Origin: an uncultured Clostridia bacterium
Lineage (GTDB): Bacteria; Bacillota; Clostridia; Peptostreptococcales; Anaerovoracaceae
Assembly: GCA_934234035.1 (NCBI GenBank)
Contig: CAKQHH010000043.1
Coordinates: forward strand, 1 to 8,370
Direction: 5' to 3'
Length of the DNA stretch: 8,370 nucleotides
A program made the position numbers and the translations under genes. Positions 1 to 6,364 of the stretch are shown piece after piece (within the stretch, counting starts at the first letter, position 1; the number at the start of each line of letters is the position of its first letter). The notes beneath the pieces are model-generated. The model worked only from the letters and a program-made list of their open reading frames with translations, did not search any database and was not told the origin of the DNA.

Positions 1-72
1 GCAATGCGCAAACGCCGGATAGGAACGGCAAAATTTTTTACACTTCTACTACTTCTTTATCACACATCAGCA

Positions 73-337
73 AAGTCCAAAGGGTTGAAGCTCCGAAAAG
101 GGCCAAAAACTTGGTGCAAGGGAAACGAAGAAATAAGGTTTTGCGGGAGTCCTTGCACCAAGTCCGAAGGGTTGGAGCTCCGAAAAGGGCCAAAGACTTG
201 GTGCAAAGGAAACGGAAGAACAAGGTTTTGCGGGAGTCCTTGCACCAAGTTCGAAGTGATAAAGCTCCGAAAAGGGCCAAAGACTTGGTGCAAGAGAAAC
301 GGAAGAACAAGGGCTTGCGGGATTCCTTGCACCAAGT
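73..337 (+). repeat. left array: three 87-bp palindromic-ended repeats
   Basis: Three 55-bp units at 109-163, 196-250 and 283-337 each begin with ACTTGGTGCA and end with its exact reverse complement TGCACCAAGT. The first unit pairs over 13 bp at its ends. Units are separated by conserved 32-bp segments (164-195 and 251-282), and a fourth related 32-bp segment (77-108) precedes the first unit after a remnant unit end (AAGT at 73-76), so the period is exactly 87 bp. The unit interior contains GGAAACGGAAGA and TTGCGGG. Because the intervening segments resemble each other, this is a tandem repeat and not a CRISPR. The same unit occurs inverted at 7954-8182. Function unknown. Confidence 0.95.
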
Positions 338-421
338 CTGAATCCGCAGAGCGACGCACCACTGAAACCGGACACAGAAATCTGGCGCCGCCCGGCTCGG
401 GCCCCTATTTTCTCGCAATGA

Positions 422-456
422 AAGAAGCCGCTGTACCAAGTGCACAGCGGCTTCTT
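422..456 (-). terminator. 13-bp hairpin, likely terminator of the kinase operon
   Basis: AAGAAGCCGCTGT (422-434) pairs perfectly with ACAGCGGCTTCTT (444-456) around a 9-nt loop. Read on the minus strand, the stem ends CTTCTT and runs into TCATT, giving a weak U-rich tail, so it is the first good candidate terminator downstream of the regulator-kinase operon, about 215 bases past the kinase stop. On the plus strand a T8 run (470-477) follows only after 13 bases, so activity in that direction is less likely. The loop carries CCAAGTGC, reminiscent of the ends of the neighbouring repeat units. Confidence 0.5.
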
Positions 457-493
457 CCCTATATTATGCTTTTTTTGGGGTTGCAAGTTCAAA

Positions 494-647
494 GGCAGCG
501 CCCTCGCCACTCGTACGGAGACCGCAAGTCCGGCGAAGCCCTTTCCGCTTGGGCAACGCCCCATCCGCCCGGCAGCGCCCTCGCCACTCAGACGAAGTCT
601 GCTAATCGGCAGCGTCCTCGCCAAGTCAGGCGGCGCCCCGCCAAGCC
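494..647. repeat. degenerate GC-rich short repeat cluster
   Basis: Read on the minus strand, five related copies of roughly GAGTGGCGAGGGCGCTGCC can be picked out. On the plus strand they lie at 494-512, 552-566, 571-589, 608-627 and 629-647. The copies at 494-512 and 571-589 are identical over 19 bases; the others are diverged or shortened. A small CAGAC/GTCTG hairpin sits between two copies (around 590-602). The cluster follows the kinase stop codon and would be part of the 3' untranslated region of that transcript if termination is at 422-456. Function unknown; resembles intergenic dispersed repeats. Confidence 0.65.
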
Positions 648-671
648 CGGCGTCGCCTGCACATCCCGCGT

Positions 672-2021
672 CTACATCGGCCGCTGCGGGATGCGCACCG
701 TGAAGGTGGTGCCCTTGCCCGGGACGCTGTCCACGTGAACCGTCGCGTGATGGATCATCAGCGCGTGTTTTACGATGGAGAGGCCCAGTCCGGTGCCGCC
801 CACTTCCTTGGAGCGGCTCTTGTCCACCCGGTAGAACCGCTCGAAGATGCGGCTCTGGGCGTCCTCCGGGATTCCGATTCCGGAGTCGGATACCGTCAGA
901 AGGATTTCCGACTCCGTCGGCTCCAGGTGCACGTGCACGTAGCCGCCGGAATGGTTGTATTTAATGCCGTTTTCACAGAGGTTGTAAACGATGCTGTACA
1001 GGGTTTCCGGAATTCCGTACATCGGGCAGGATTTTCCCTGAAGGGAAATGGACACGCCCGCTTCTTCCGCCGGGATTTCCAGGCAGTCCACCGCATTCTC
1101 GGCGATGGTGAAGAGATCCGTATCCTCCCACTTCATTTCCGGGGCGCCGCTGTCCAGCTTGCTCAGGCCGATGGTGTCCTCCACCAGCTTGGCCATCCGC
1201 AGGGACTCCGAGCGGATTTTTGCCGCAAACGGCTGGATGTCCTTTTCCTGAACCATGCCGTTTTCCAGCAGCTCCGCGTATCCGGAGATGGCATGGAGCG
1301 GGGTCTTCAGCTCGTGAGATACGTTGGCGGTGAAATCCTGACGAATCTGTGCCGACCGGGCAATCTCGTCCCGGTCCTTCCGCAGCTGTTCCTGCTGCTG
1401 GGTCATGCGGCGAATCAGGGGAGCGATTTCCTTGAAATCGTCCTCATCCACGTGCTGAATAGCCTCGTCCAGGTTCAGCTTGTTGATCGGTTCCACGATT
1501 TTCCAGGAAAGCCGGGAAGCCAGCCACAAGGAAATGAGGATGGCGAATATTGCTACAAATGCGATGGATGGGGCGATGCCCAGGAGCACCATCCACACCG
1601 GTTCCTGGTCGATGGACACCCGGAGCACGCTCTTGTCGGACAGGCGCTCCGCGGCGTAAAGTTGTTTTACGGAAAGGGTGTTGGAGTAGCGAACGCTTTG
1701 GCCGAAACCGTTCTTCTCCGCCTCTTTAATTTCCGCACGTCCTTTGTGATTGCCCATGGAATCCACGTCCGCCCGGTTGTCGAAGAGCACTGCGCCGTCC
1801 GCAGCGACCCAGGTAATTCGGTAGCTGTCGGAATCTAATTTATGAAGATATTTTTTGCCGTTCAGTTCCACGCCCTTGGCAGCCAGATGGGTTTCGTCCA
1901 CCAGCTGCTCTCGCTGCGTGGTATCCACGTAATCGTACAATGCCGCCATGATGATAATCAGGGAGGCGGTCAGCACCAGGATGGAAACCATCCAGATGGA
2001 GCGAAAAATTTTCTTACTCAC
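672..2021 (-). CDS. membrane sensor histidine kinase (PhoR-like)
   Basis: A 449-residue sensor kinase that would autophosphorylate and pass phosphate to the regulator encoded just upstream. Membrane helix 1 spans about residues 9-29, an extracytoplasmic sensor region about 30-141, and helix 2 about 142-166. A short HAMP-like segment and helical linker follow. The dimerisation/phosphoacceptor motif NVSHELKTPL gives His236. The ATPase domain shows the N box NLCENGIKYN (347-356), G1 DSGIGIP (379-385), F box FERFYRVD (393-400) and G2 GGTGLGLSIV (408-417). All catalytic motifs are intact. I chose the GTG start at 2021 because GGAGG sits 6 bases upstream and the start overlaps the regulator stop by 8 bases (GTGAGTAA). 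An upstream ATG at 2063 would give 14 more residues but a 50-base overlap. No PAS domain is evident, so the signal is unknown; the PhoR label rests on general architecture and a possible Pho-like box upstream of the operon. Confidence 0.93.
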   Translation of the reverse strand: MSKKIFRSIWMVSILVLTASLIIIMAALYDYVDTTQREQLVDETHLAAKGVELNGKKYLHKLDSDSYRITWVAADGAVLFDNRADVDSMGNHKGRAEIKEAEKNGFGQSVRYSNTLSVKQLYAAERLSDKSVLRVSIDQEPVWMVLLGIAPSIAFVAIFAILISLWLASRLSWKIVEPINKLNLDEAIQHVDEDDFKEIAPLIRRMTQQQEQLRKDRDEIARSAQIRQDFTANVSHELKTPLHAISGYAELLENGMVQEKDIQPFAAKIRSESLRMAKLVEDTIGLSKLDSGAPEMKWEDTDLFTIAENAVDCLEIPAEEAGVSISLQGKSCPMYGIPETLYSIVYNLCENGIKYNHSGGYVHVHLEPTESEILLTVSDSGIGIPEDAQSRIFERFYRVDKSRSKEVGGTGLGLSIVKHALMIHHATVHVDSVPGKGTTFTVRIPQRPM

Positions 2022-2691
2022 CGGTATCCTCCATTCTGTAACCCACTCCGCGGACGGTGGCAATCATCCCGCCGCAGCTTCCCAGCTTGGTCCGCAGAGT
2101 TCCGATATGGACATCCACCGTCCGGGTTTCCCCGACGAAGTCAATGCCCCAGATCGAGGAAAGAAGCTGCTCCCGGGTGAATGCCTTGCCCAGATTTTCC
2201 ATAAAAGTACGAAGGAGCTCGTATTCCTTCAAGGTCAGGGTGACCGGCCGGTCGTGCACGGAAACCTGATGCTTGACGGTGTTCAGGGTAATGCCTCCGC
2301 ACATCAGCACCGGCGCATCCTCCTTCGGGGTGGTCCGGCGAAGCACCGCCTTGATGCGGGAAATCATCTCCATCATGCCGAAGGGTTTTGCCAGGTAGTC
2401 GTCGGCGCCCAGATCCAATCCAATCACCTTGTCGTATTCCGAATCCTTTGCCGTTGCCATGATCACCGGAATGTTCCGGGTCAGCGGGGAGGCCTTCAGC
2501 TCCTTGAGAATGGCGATGCCGTCTTCCCCCGGCAGCATGATGTCCAGCAGAATCAGTTCCGGCGTCTCCTGTTTCATTGCGGCCCAGAACGGCACGCTGT
2601 CCGGGAAACCGTTGGCGGAAAAACCCGCCGTGTTCAAAGTATACAGCATCAGATCCCTGATGCTCTGATCATCTTCCACACAATATATCAT
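2014..2691 (-). CDS. OmpR/PhoB-family response regulator
   Basis: A 225-residue DNA-binding response regulator. The receiver domain (about 1-118) has the acidic pocket EDD (6-8), phosphoacceptor Asp50 in LILLDIMLPG, switch Thr80 and Lys102 in AKPF. The C-terminal winged-helix domain (about 127-222) has the usual EYELL segment, the recognition-helix stretch TVDVHIGTLRTKL (191-203) and the RGVGYRM wing (214-220). Length is typical of the family. The ATG start is preceded by GAGGAGG seven bases away. It is the first gene of a two-gene operon with the overlapping kinase. Direct repeats of TTTACA type upstream suggest autoregulation or Pho-type control, but the target genes cannot be seen from this window. 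Confidence 0.95.
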   Translation of the reverse strand: MIYCVEDDQSIRDLMLYTLNTAGFSANGFPDSVPFWAAMKQETPELILLDIMLPGEDGIAILKELKASPLTRNIPVIMATAKDSEYDKVIGLDLGADDYLAKPFGMMEMISRIKAVLRRTTPKEDAPVLMCGGITLNTVKHQVSVHDRPVTLTLKEYELLRTFMENLGKAFTREQLLSSIWGIDFVGETRTVDVHIGTLRTKLGSCGGMIATVRGVGYRMEDTGE

Positions 2692-2728
2692 ACCGAAACC
2701 TCCTCGTGTTCGTTTTCTCTGCTTCCTT

Positions 2729-2756
2729 ATGCTACAATCTTAACGCTTCAATGTAA
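2729..2756 (-). promoter_or_regulatory. candidate promoter of the regulator-kinase operon
   Basis: On the minus strand, TTACAT (2751-2756) as -35 and TAGCAT (2729-2734) as -10 are separated by 16 bases, leaving a leader of about 30 bases before the regulator start codon. The -35 overlaps the proximal member of the TTTACA-type repeats. Both hexamers are imperfect, so the assignment is tentative. Confidence 0.4.
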
Positions 2757-2791
2757 GGAACATTATCATGAATTTGTAAAATCCGTGTAAA
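2752..2791 (-). promoter_or_regulatory. Pho-box-like direct repeats
   Basis: On the minus strand two perfect TTTACA hexamers (2786-2791 and 2775-2780) lie exactly 11 bp apart, followed by ATGATA (2764-2769, 11 bp further) and CTTACA (2752-2757, 12 bp further). PhoP-type regulators of Bacillus bind TTAACA/TTTACA-like direct repeats of about 11-bp period, so this is a plausible operator for the adjacent regulator. It sits in the divergent intergenic region and could affect either side. Confidence 0.45.
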
Positions 2792-2831
2792 GTCGGAAAT
2801 CTCCGCCAATCCGGCCTTTTTTTATGGAAAT

Positions 2832-2862
2832 TTTACACAAATTCTATCACTCATGGTATCAT
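2832..2862 (+). promoter_or_regulatory. candidate promoter of the GTPase-nuclease gene
   Basis: TTTACA (2832-2837) as -35 and an extended -10 TGG-TATCAT (2854-2862) are spaced by 19 bases, slightly long, with the TG dinucleotide compensating. The predicted transcript would start near 2869 with a leader under 30 bases, too short for the leader-peptide attenuation known from tet(M). A second possible -10, TACAAT, lies at 2863-2868. Confidence 0.45.
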
Positions 2863-2895
2863 TACAATATCACAAAGGCGAAAGGAATTCCATTC

Positions 2896-5514
2896 ATGAA
2901 GAAATTGATTATGGGAATATTGGCTCACGTTGACGCGGGTAAAACCACTTTGTCGGAGGGCTTGCTCTACCGATCCGGCGAAATTCGGCGGCTGGGCCGG
3001 GTGGATCACGGGGACTCCTATCTGGATGGAAATTCCGTGGAGCGAAACCGAGGCATTACGGTGTTCTCGAAACAGGCCCGGTTCCAAGCGGGAAACACGG
3101 AGGTGACCTTCCTGGATACCCCGGGACACGTGGATTTTTCGGCGGAGATGGAGCGTGTGCTGTCGGTCATCGACCTGGGCGTGCTGATTATCTCGGCGCC
3201 GGATGGCATCCAAAGCCATACGGAAACCCTGTGGAAGCTCCTGCGGCAGCGAAACATTCCGGTGATGGTGTTCGTCAACAAAATGGACCTGGCGGTTCGG
3301 GAGCGGGAGACGATTATCGAAGAATTAGAGGAAGCCTTCGGGGAAGGCTTCGTGAATTTCAGCCGGAACCGGGACAGCGAGGAGTTCCTGGACGACCTGA
3401 CTTTGGCGGTGCCGGAGCTGGCGGAGCAGGTGCTGATGGACCGACCGGTAAAAGATGCCGATATCGCCCGGGCCGTTCGGGAGCGGCGGCTGTACCCGTG
3501 TATTTTTGGGTCTGCCCTGAAAATGCAGGGAATCGAATACCTGATGGACTGCCTGGATCGGTATACGGAAGAACCGGCCTATGACGAGAGCTTCGGCGCC
3601 AAGGTGTTCAAGGTGAGCCGGGATGAGCGGGGCGAACGGCTGGTGTTCCTTCGGCTTACCGGGGGAAAGCTGGCGGTGCGCACCCTGCTGCACGGTACCG
3701 ACGAGAATGGGGAGCCGTGGGAAGAGAAGGTGAATCAGATTCGATTCTATTCCGGGATGAAATACCGTTCTGCCGATGAGGCGGAGGCGGGGGCCGTGTG
3801 CGCGGTCACCGGCCTGTCCCACGTGATTCCCGGCGATGCGCTGGGCAGCGCGGACCCGGACGGCGGCGAGGTACTGGAGCCCTTCATGACCTACAGCGTC
3901 ATCGTGCCGGAGGGCATGGACGTGCACACCGTGCTGCGTCATTTCCGGGAGCTGGGAGAGGAAGACCCGAAGCTTCACGTCACCTGGAACAGCGAGACGT
4001 CGGAAATCGGCATCCGGCTGATGGGTCAGATTCAGCTGGAGGTGCTGCGCACCATGATCGAGGAGCGGTACGGGTACACCGTGGAATTCGGTACCGGAAG
4101 CCTGATTTACCAGGAGACCATCACGAATACGGTGGAAGGCGTGGGCCATTTCGAGCCCCTCCGCCACTACGCCGAGGTGCACCTGATTCTGGAACCGGGA
4201 GAGCGGGGCAGCGGCATCGTGTACAACAGCACCCTGTCGGAAGACCTGCTGGCCCGCAACTGGCAGCGGCTGATTCTGGGGAATTTGGAACAGAAAGAGC
4301 ATCGGGGCGTGCTGCTGGGGGCGCCTTTAACGGATGTAAAAATAACATTGGCCGCGGGCAAAGCCCACGAGAAGCACACCAGCGGCGGAGACTTCCGGGA
4401 GGCGGCCTGCCGGGCGGTTCGAAACGGGCTGATGAAGGCGGAATCGGTGATTCTGGAACCCTGGTTCACATTCCGCATCGAGGTTCCCACCGGCTATGTG
4501 GGCAGAGCCATGACGGATATCCAGCAGATGGGCGGAAAAATCGGCGATCTGGAGCAGTCCGGCGACCGTTCCGTGGTGCCGGGAGAAGCACCGGCGGCCG
4601 GCCTGATGGATTACCCGGTGACGCTGGCATCCTACACCGGCGGCCAGGGACGAATTCTCTGTTCCCTAAAGGGCTACGACGTGTGTCACAATCCGGAGGA
4701 GGTGCTGTCCCACAGTTCCTACGAGCCGGAGCGGGATCTGGACAACCCGGCGGATTCGGTGTTCGTGTCCCACGGCGCCGGCAACATCGTTCCTTGGGAC
4801 GAGGTGGAAGAGCACATGCACCTGCCATCCGCCCTTCGCAGCAGCGCCCCGGAGGAAAGCGTGCGGGATATGCGCCGGGAAAGGCTGCGCCAAACCATGG
4901 CTTCCGACGAAGAGCTTCGGGCGATTTTCGAACGCACCTACGGTAAAAGCAAAAAAGTCATGCACAAGGGTCCGGTGGAGCGCCGGACGAAGCAGGACGA
5001 CATCGCGTCGGCAGAGGCTTTGGCCCGCAACGAAGAAATTCGAAAAAAACACATGCGTCCCGCAAAGGGCGCCGGAGAAGCGAAATCCGACCTGATCATC
5101 ATCGACGGGTACAACCTGATCAACTATTCGGAATCCCTGCGGGGCTTGGCCAACCAAGACCTGGGGGCGGCCCGGCAGCAGCTCATCGACCGGCTGGTGA
5201 ACTATCAGGGGTATATGCAGTGCGAGCTGATTGTGGTATTTGACGCCTATAAAGTCCCGTACGGCGTGGGGTCTTCGGAACAGCATTTTGGCGTGCAGGT
5301 AATCTATACAAAGGAAGAGGAGCCGGCGGACATCCTCATCGGCAAGATGGTGGATGAGGCCAAGGGCACCCGCTCCATCCGGGTCATCTCTTCGGATGCA
5401 CTGGTGCAGCAGAACGCGCTGGGCCACGGAGCCGACCGGTATTCCTCCCGAGAATTTCTGGAAAGACTGGAAGAGGCGGAAAAGGAAATCCGAGAAGTGC
5501 TGGAGGAGTTGTAG
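2896..5514 (+). CDS. TetM/EF-G-like ribosomal GTPase fused to a Rae1/YacP-type NYN nuclease domain
   Basis: An 872-residue protein, about 230 longer than TetM (639). The N-terminal GTPase domain shows G1 AHVDAGKTT (10-18), G2 RGIT (52-55), G3 DTPGH (74-78, including the catalytic His), G4 NKMD (128-131) and G5 GSAL (205-208). EF-G/TetM-type domains II-V follow to about residue 605, including the domain IV segment HTSGGDF (494-500). A tail with SHGAG and VPWDEV (625-636) and a charged helical linker (about 648-731) lead to an NYN domain. That domain has DGYN (737-740), VVFDAY (Asp783), TKEEEPAD (Asp812) and SSD (Asp834), matching free-standing YacP/Rae1, which cuts mRNA in the ribosomal A site. 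Inferred role: a ribosome-bound translation factor carrying its own mRNA endonuclease. Tetracycline protection is doubtful because the TetM loop YSPVS is replaced by roughly HEKHT. Start ATG 2896 follows AAAGGA by 9 bases; an upstream in-frame ATG at 2824 lies ahead of the predicted promoter. Database names for relatives will often say tetracycline resistance. Confidence 0.92.
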   Translation: MKKLIMGILAHVDAGKTTLSEGLLYRSGEIRRLGRVDHGDSYLDGNSVERNRGITVFSKQARFQAGNTEVTFLDTPGHVDFSAEMERVLSVIDLGVLIISAPDGIQSHTETLWKLLRQRNIPVMVFVNKMDLAVRERETIIEELEEAFGEGFVNFSRNRDSEEFLDDLTLAVPELAEQVLMDRPVKDADIARAVRERRLYPCIFGSALKMQGIEYLMDCLDRYTEEPAYDESFGAKVFKVSRDERGERLVFLRLTGGKLAVRTLLHGTDENGEPWEEKVNQIRFYSGMKYRSADEAEAGAVCAVTGLSHVIPGDALGSADPDGGEVLEPFMTYSVIVPEGMDVHTVLRHFRELGEEDPKLHVTWNSETSEIGIRLMGQIQLEVLRTMIEERYGYTVEFGTGSLIYQETITNTVEGVGHFEPLRHYAEVHLILEPGERGSGIVYNSTLSEDLLARNWQRLILGNLEQKEHRGVLLGAPLTDVKITLAAGKAHEKHTSGGDFREAACRAVRNGLMKAESVILEPWFTFRIEVPTGYVGRAMTDIQQMGGKIGDLEQSGDRSVVPGEAPAAGLMDYPVTLASYTGGQGRILCSLKGYDVCHNPEEVLSHSSYEPERDLDNPADSVFVSHGAGNIVPWDEVEEHMHLPSALRSSAPEESVRDMRRERLRQTMASDEELRAIFERTYGKSKKVMHKGPVERRTKQDDIASAEALARNEEIRKKHMRPAKGAGEAKSDLIIIDGYNLINYSESLRGLANQDLGAARQQLIDRLVNYQGYMQCELIVVFDAYKVPYGVGSSEQHFGVQVIYTKEEEPADILIGKMVDEAKGTRSIRVISSDALVQQNALGHGADRYSSREFLERLEEAEKEIREVLEEL

Positions 5515-5520
5515 AAAATT

Positions 5521-5548
5521 TTGGATTGGAAATCTCCTGTGGTATAAT
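5521..5548 (+). promoter_or_regulatory. promoter with extended -10 before the 3D-like gene
   Basis: TTGGAT (5521-5526) and a perfect TATAAT (5543-5548) are separated by 16 bases, with TGG directly before the -10 (5540-5542). The start point would be near 5555, about 28 bases before the next start codon. It begins only 7 bases after the stop of the fusion gene, and no terminator is visible between them, so read-through is also possible. Confidence 0.75.
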
Positions 5549-5582
5549 ACAGCTATCGTAAGGGAACGAGACAGGAGTGACT

Positions 5583-6242
5583 ATGCATCGATTAAAAAAT
5601 CTCAGCAAGAAAATAATGGCGATGATCCTCGCCGCAGAACTGATTGCGGCGGCGGGAATGGTGCTGGATATTTTTTACACCGTATATCTTACCCGGCAGA
5701 ACGCCCGGCTGCAGAAGCAGGCGGAAGCGATTGCCGTGGACCTGGTGCAGAACCAGATTGCCGGTGAGGTTACCGGAACCGCAAAGAGAACGAAAAAAAC
5801 AGGGGCGGACCTGATCGAAAAGGCCTACGTTCGCCGGATTGCCAAGAAGGCGGAGAATCTGGAATACGTGCCGGCGTCCACTGACACCAATATCGGGTCG
5901 TCGGAAGTCTACGACATCGTGCAGAGTGCCTACAGCTACAGCGGCGGCCGGCTCTCCCGGTCCAGCGGAACGGCCAGCGGCCCCAACGGCAAAGAAACCT
6001 ACTACAACCTGAACATGTCCGGCGTGGTTCGAACCATGCGGGGAATGGGAAATACGGACGCCTATTGGGAGCGGAAGGACGGCTGCAAAATGCTGGGGAA
6101 CTACATCATGGTAGCGGCGAACCTCAGCCGGCATCCGAGAGGATCCATTGTAAAAACAAGTTTGGGCTTGGCCATCGTTTGCGATACCGGCGGTTTTGCC
6201 AGCCGGAATCCGACGCAGATCGATATCGCCACCAACTGGTAA
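5583..6242 (+). CDS. membrane-anchored 3D/double-psi beta-barrel-like protein
   Basis: A 219-residue protein with a single N-terminal membrane helix (about 12-37) after a short basic segment, then a helical, probably coiled-coil stretch (38-60), a Lys/Arg-rich region, a Ser/Gly-rich linker (about 115-137) and a C-terminal domain (about 139-219). The C-terminal domain, with YIMVAAN, PRGSIV, VCDTGGF and QIDIATNW, resembles the 3D/MltA-like double-psi barrel found in cell-wall lytic enzymes. Asp201 (in CDTGG) and Asp214 (in QID) are present, while the usual first aspartate appears to be Asn180. It probably faces the outside of the cell and acts on or binds peptidoglycan; activity is unproven. 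The ATG at 5583 is preceded by AGGAG five bases upstream; a GTG at 5577 overlaps that site and is less likely. Confidence 0.8.
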   Translation: MHRLKNLSKKIMAMILAAELIAAAGMVLDIFYTVYLTRQNARLQKQAEAIAVDLVQNQIAGEVTGTAKRTKKTGADLIEKAYVRRIAKKAENLEYVPASTDTNIGSSEVYDIVQSAYSYSGGRLSRSSGTASGPNGKETYYNLNMSGVVRTMRGMGNTDAYWERKDGCKMLGNYIMVAANLSRHPRGSIVKTSLGLAIVCDTGGFASRNPTQIDIATNW

Positions 6243-6323
6243 TGCCCGGTTCATCGGGGAGAAAGAAAAATGTTTTTGGGGAAATATGTGCGGTGTTTTC
6301 ACACAGGGGGCGTTTTTCTCCGA

Positions 6324-6329
6324 TATAAT
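6324..6329 (+). promoter_or_regulatory. -10 element of the lipoprotein operon
   Basis: A perfect TATAAT lies 35 bases before the lipoprotein start codon. No good -35 is present at normal spacing; the best match, TTCACA at 6298-6303, is 20 bases away. A small inverted repeat GTGT-tttc-ACAC (6293-6304) covers the -35 region and could be an operator, which would fit an activator- or repressor-dependent promoter. Confidence 0.5.
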
Positions 6330-6364
6330 ATAAGAAAATGACCTTCCGGAAAGGGGGAAACGCC

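Larger units (their letters stand above)
1..671. other. gene-free region with repeats
   Basis: No believable gene lies here. Long open frames cross it on both strands, but they exist because the 87-bp repeat period is a multiple of three, and they have no plausible ribosome binding site or recognisable domain. The stretch holds the left repeat array (73-337), an 84-base segment without visible structure (338-421), a strong hairpin (422-456) and a GC-rich degenerate repeat cluster (494-647) that is the 3' flank of the minus-strand kinase operon. Bases 1-72 show nothing recognisable except a T-run at 35-40. Confidence 0.7.

Noticed and set aside
109..337. CRISPR array
   Set aside because: The 32-bp segments between 55-bp units are similar to one another rather than unique, the repeat is longer than usual and no cas gene is present.
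4..738. 244-residue open frame through the left array, with Cys-rich repeats
   Set aside because: It arises from the 87-bp tandem repeat (multiple of three); other frames on both strands are equally open, there is no convincing ribosome binding site and the tail runs antisense into the kinase gene.
735..1838. 367-residue plus-strand open frame
   Set aside because: Antisense shadow of the histidine kinase, whose motifs are all intact on the minus strand.
2794..2824. Terminator before the T7 run in the divergent intergenic region
   Set aside because: Only 3-bp stems can be drawn before the T-run and no gene ends there; both neighbouring genes start from this region.
3798..4946. 382-residue plus-strand frame inside the GTPase gene
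   Set aside because: Out-of-frame shadow with Arg/Gly-rich composition typical of GC-rich frame shifts; the main frame has every GTPase motif.
2896..5514. Simple annotation as tetracycline resistance gene tet(M)
   Set aside because: The protein is about 230 residues longer, carries a nuclease domain and lacks the YSPVS loop; family membership does not establish resistance.
6243..6280. Terminator after the 3D-like gene
   Set aside because: Only a 4-bp CCCG/CGGG stem is present and no T-run follows directly.
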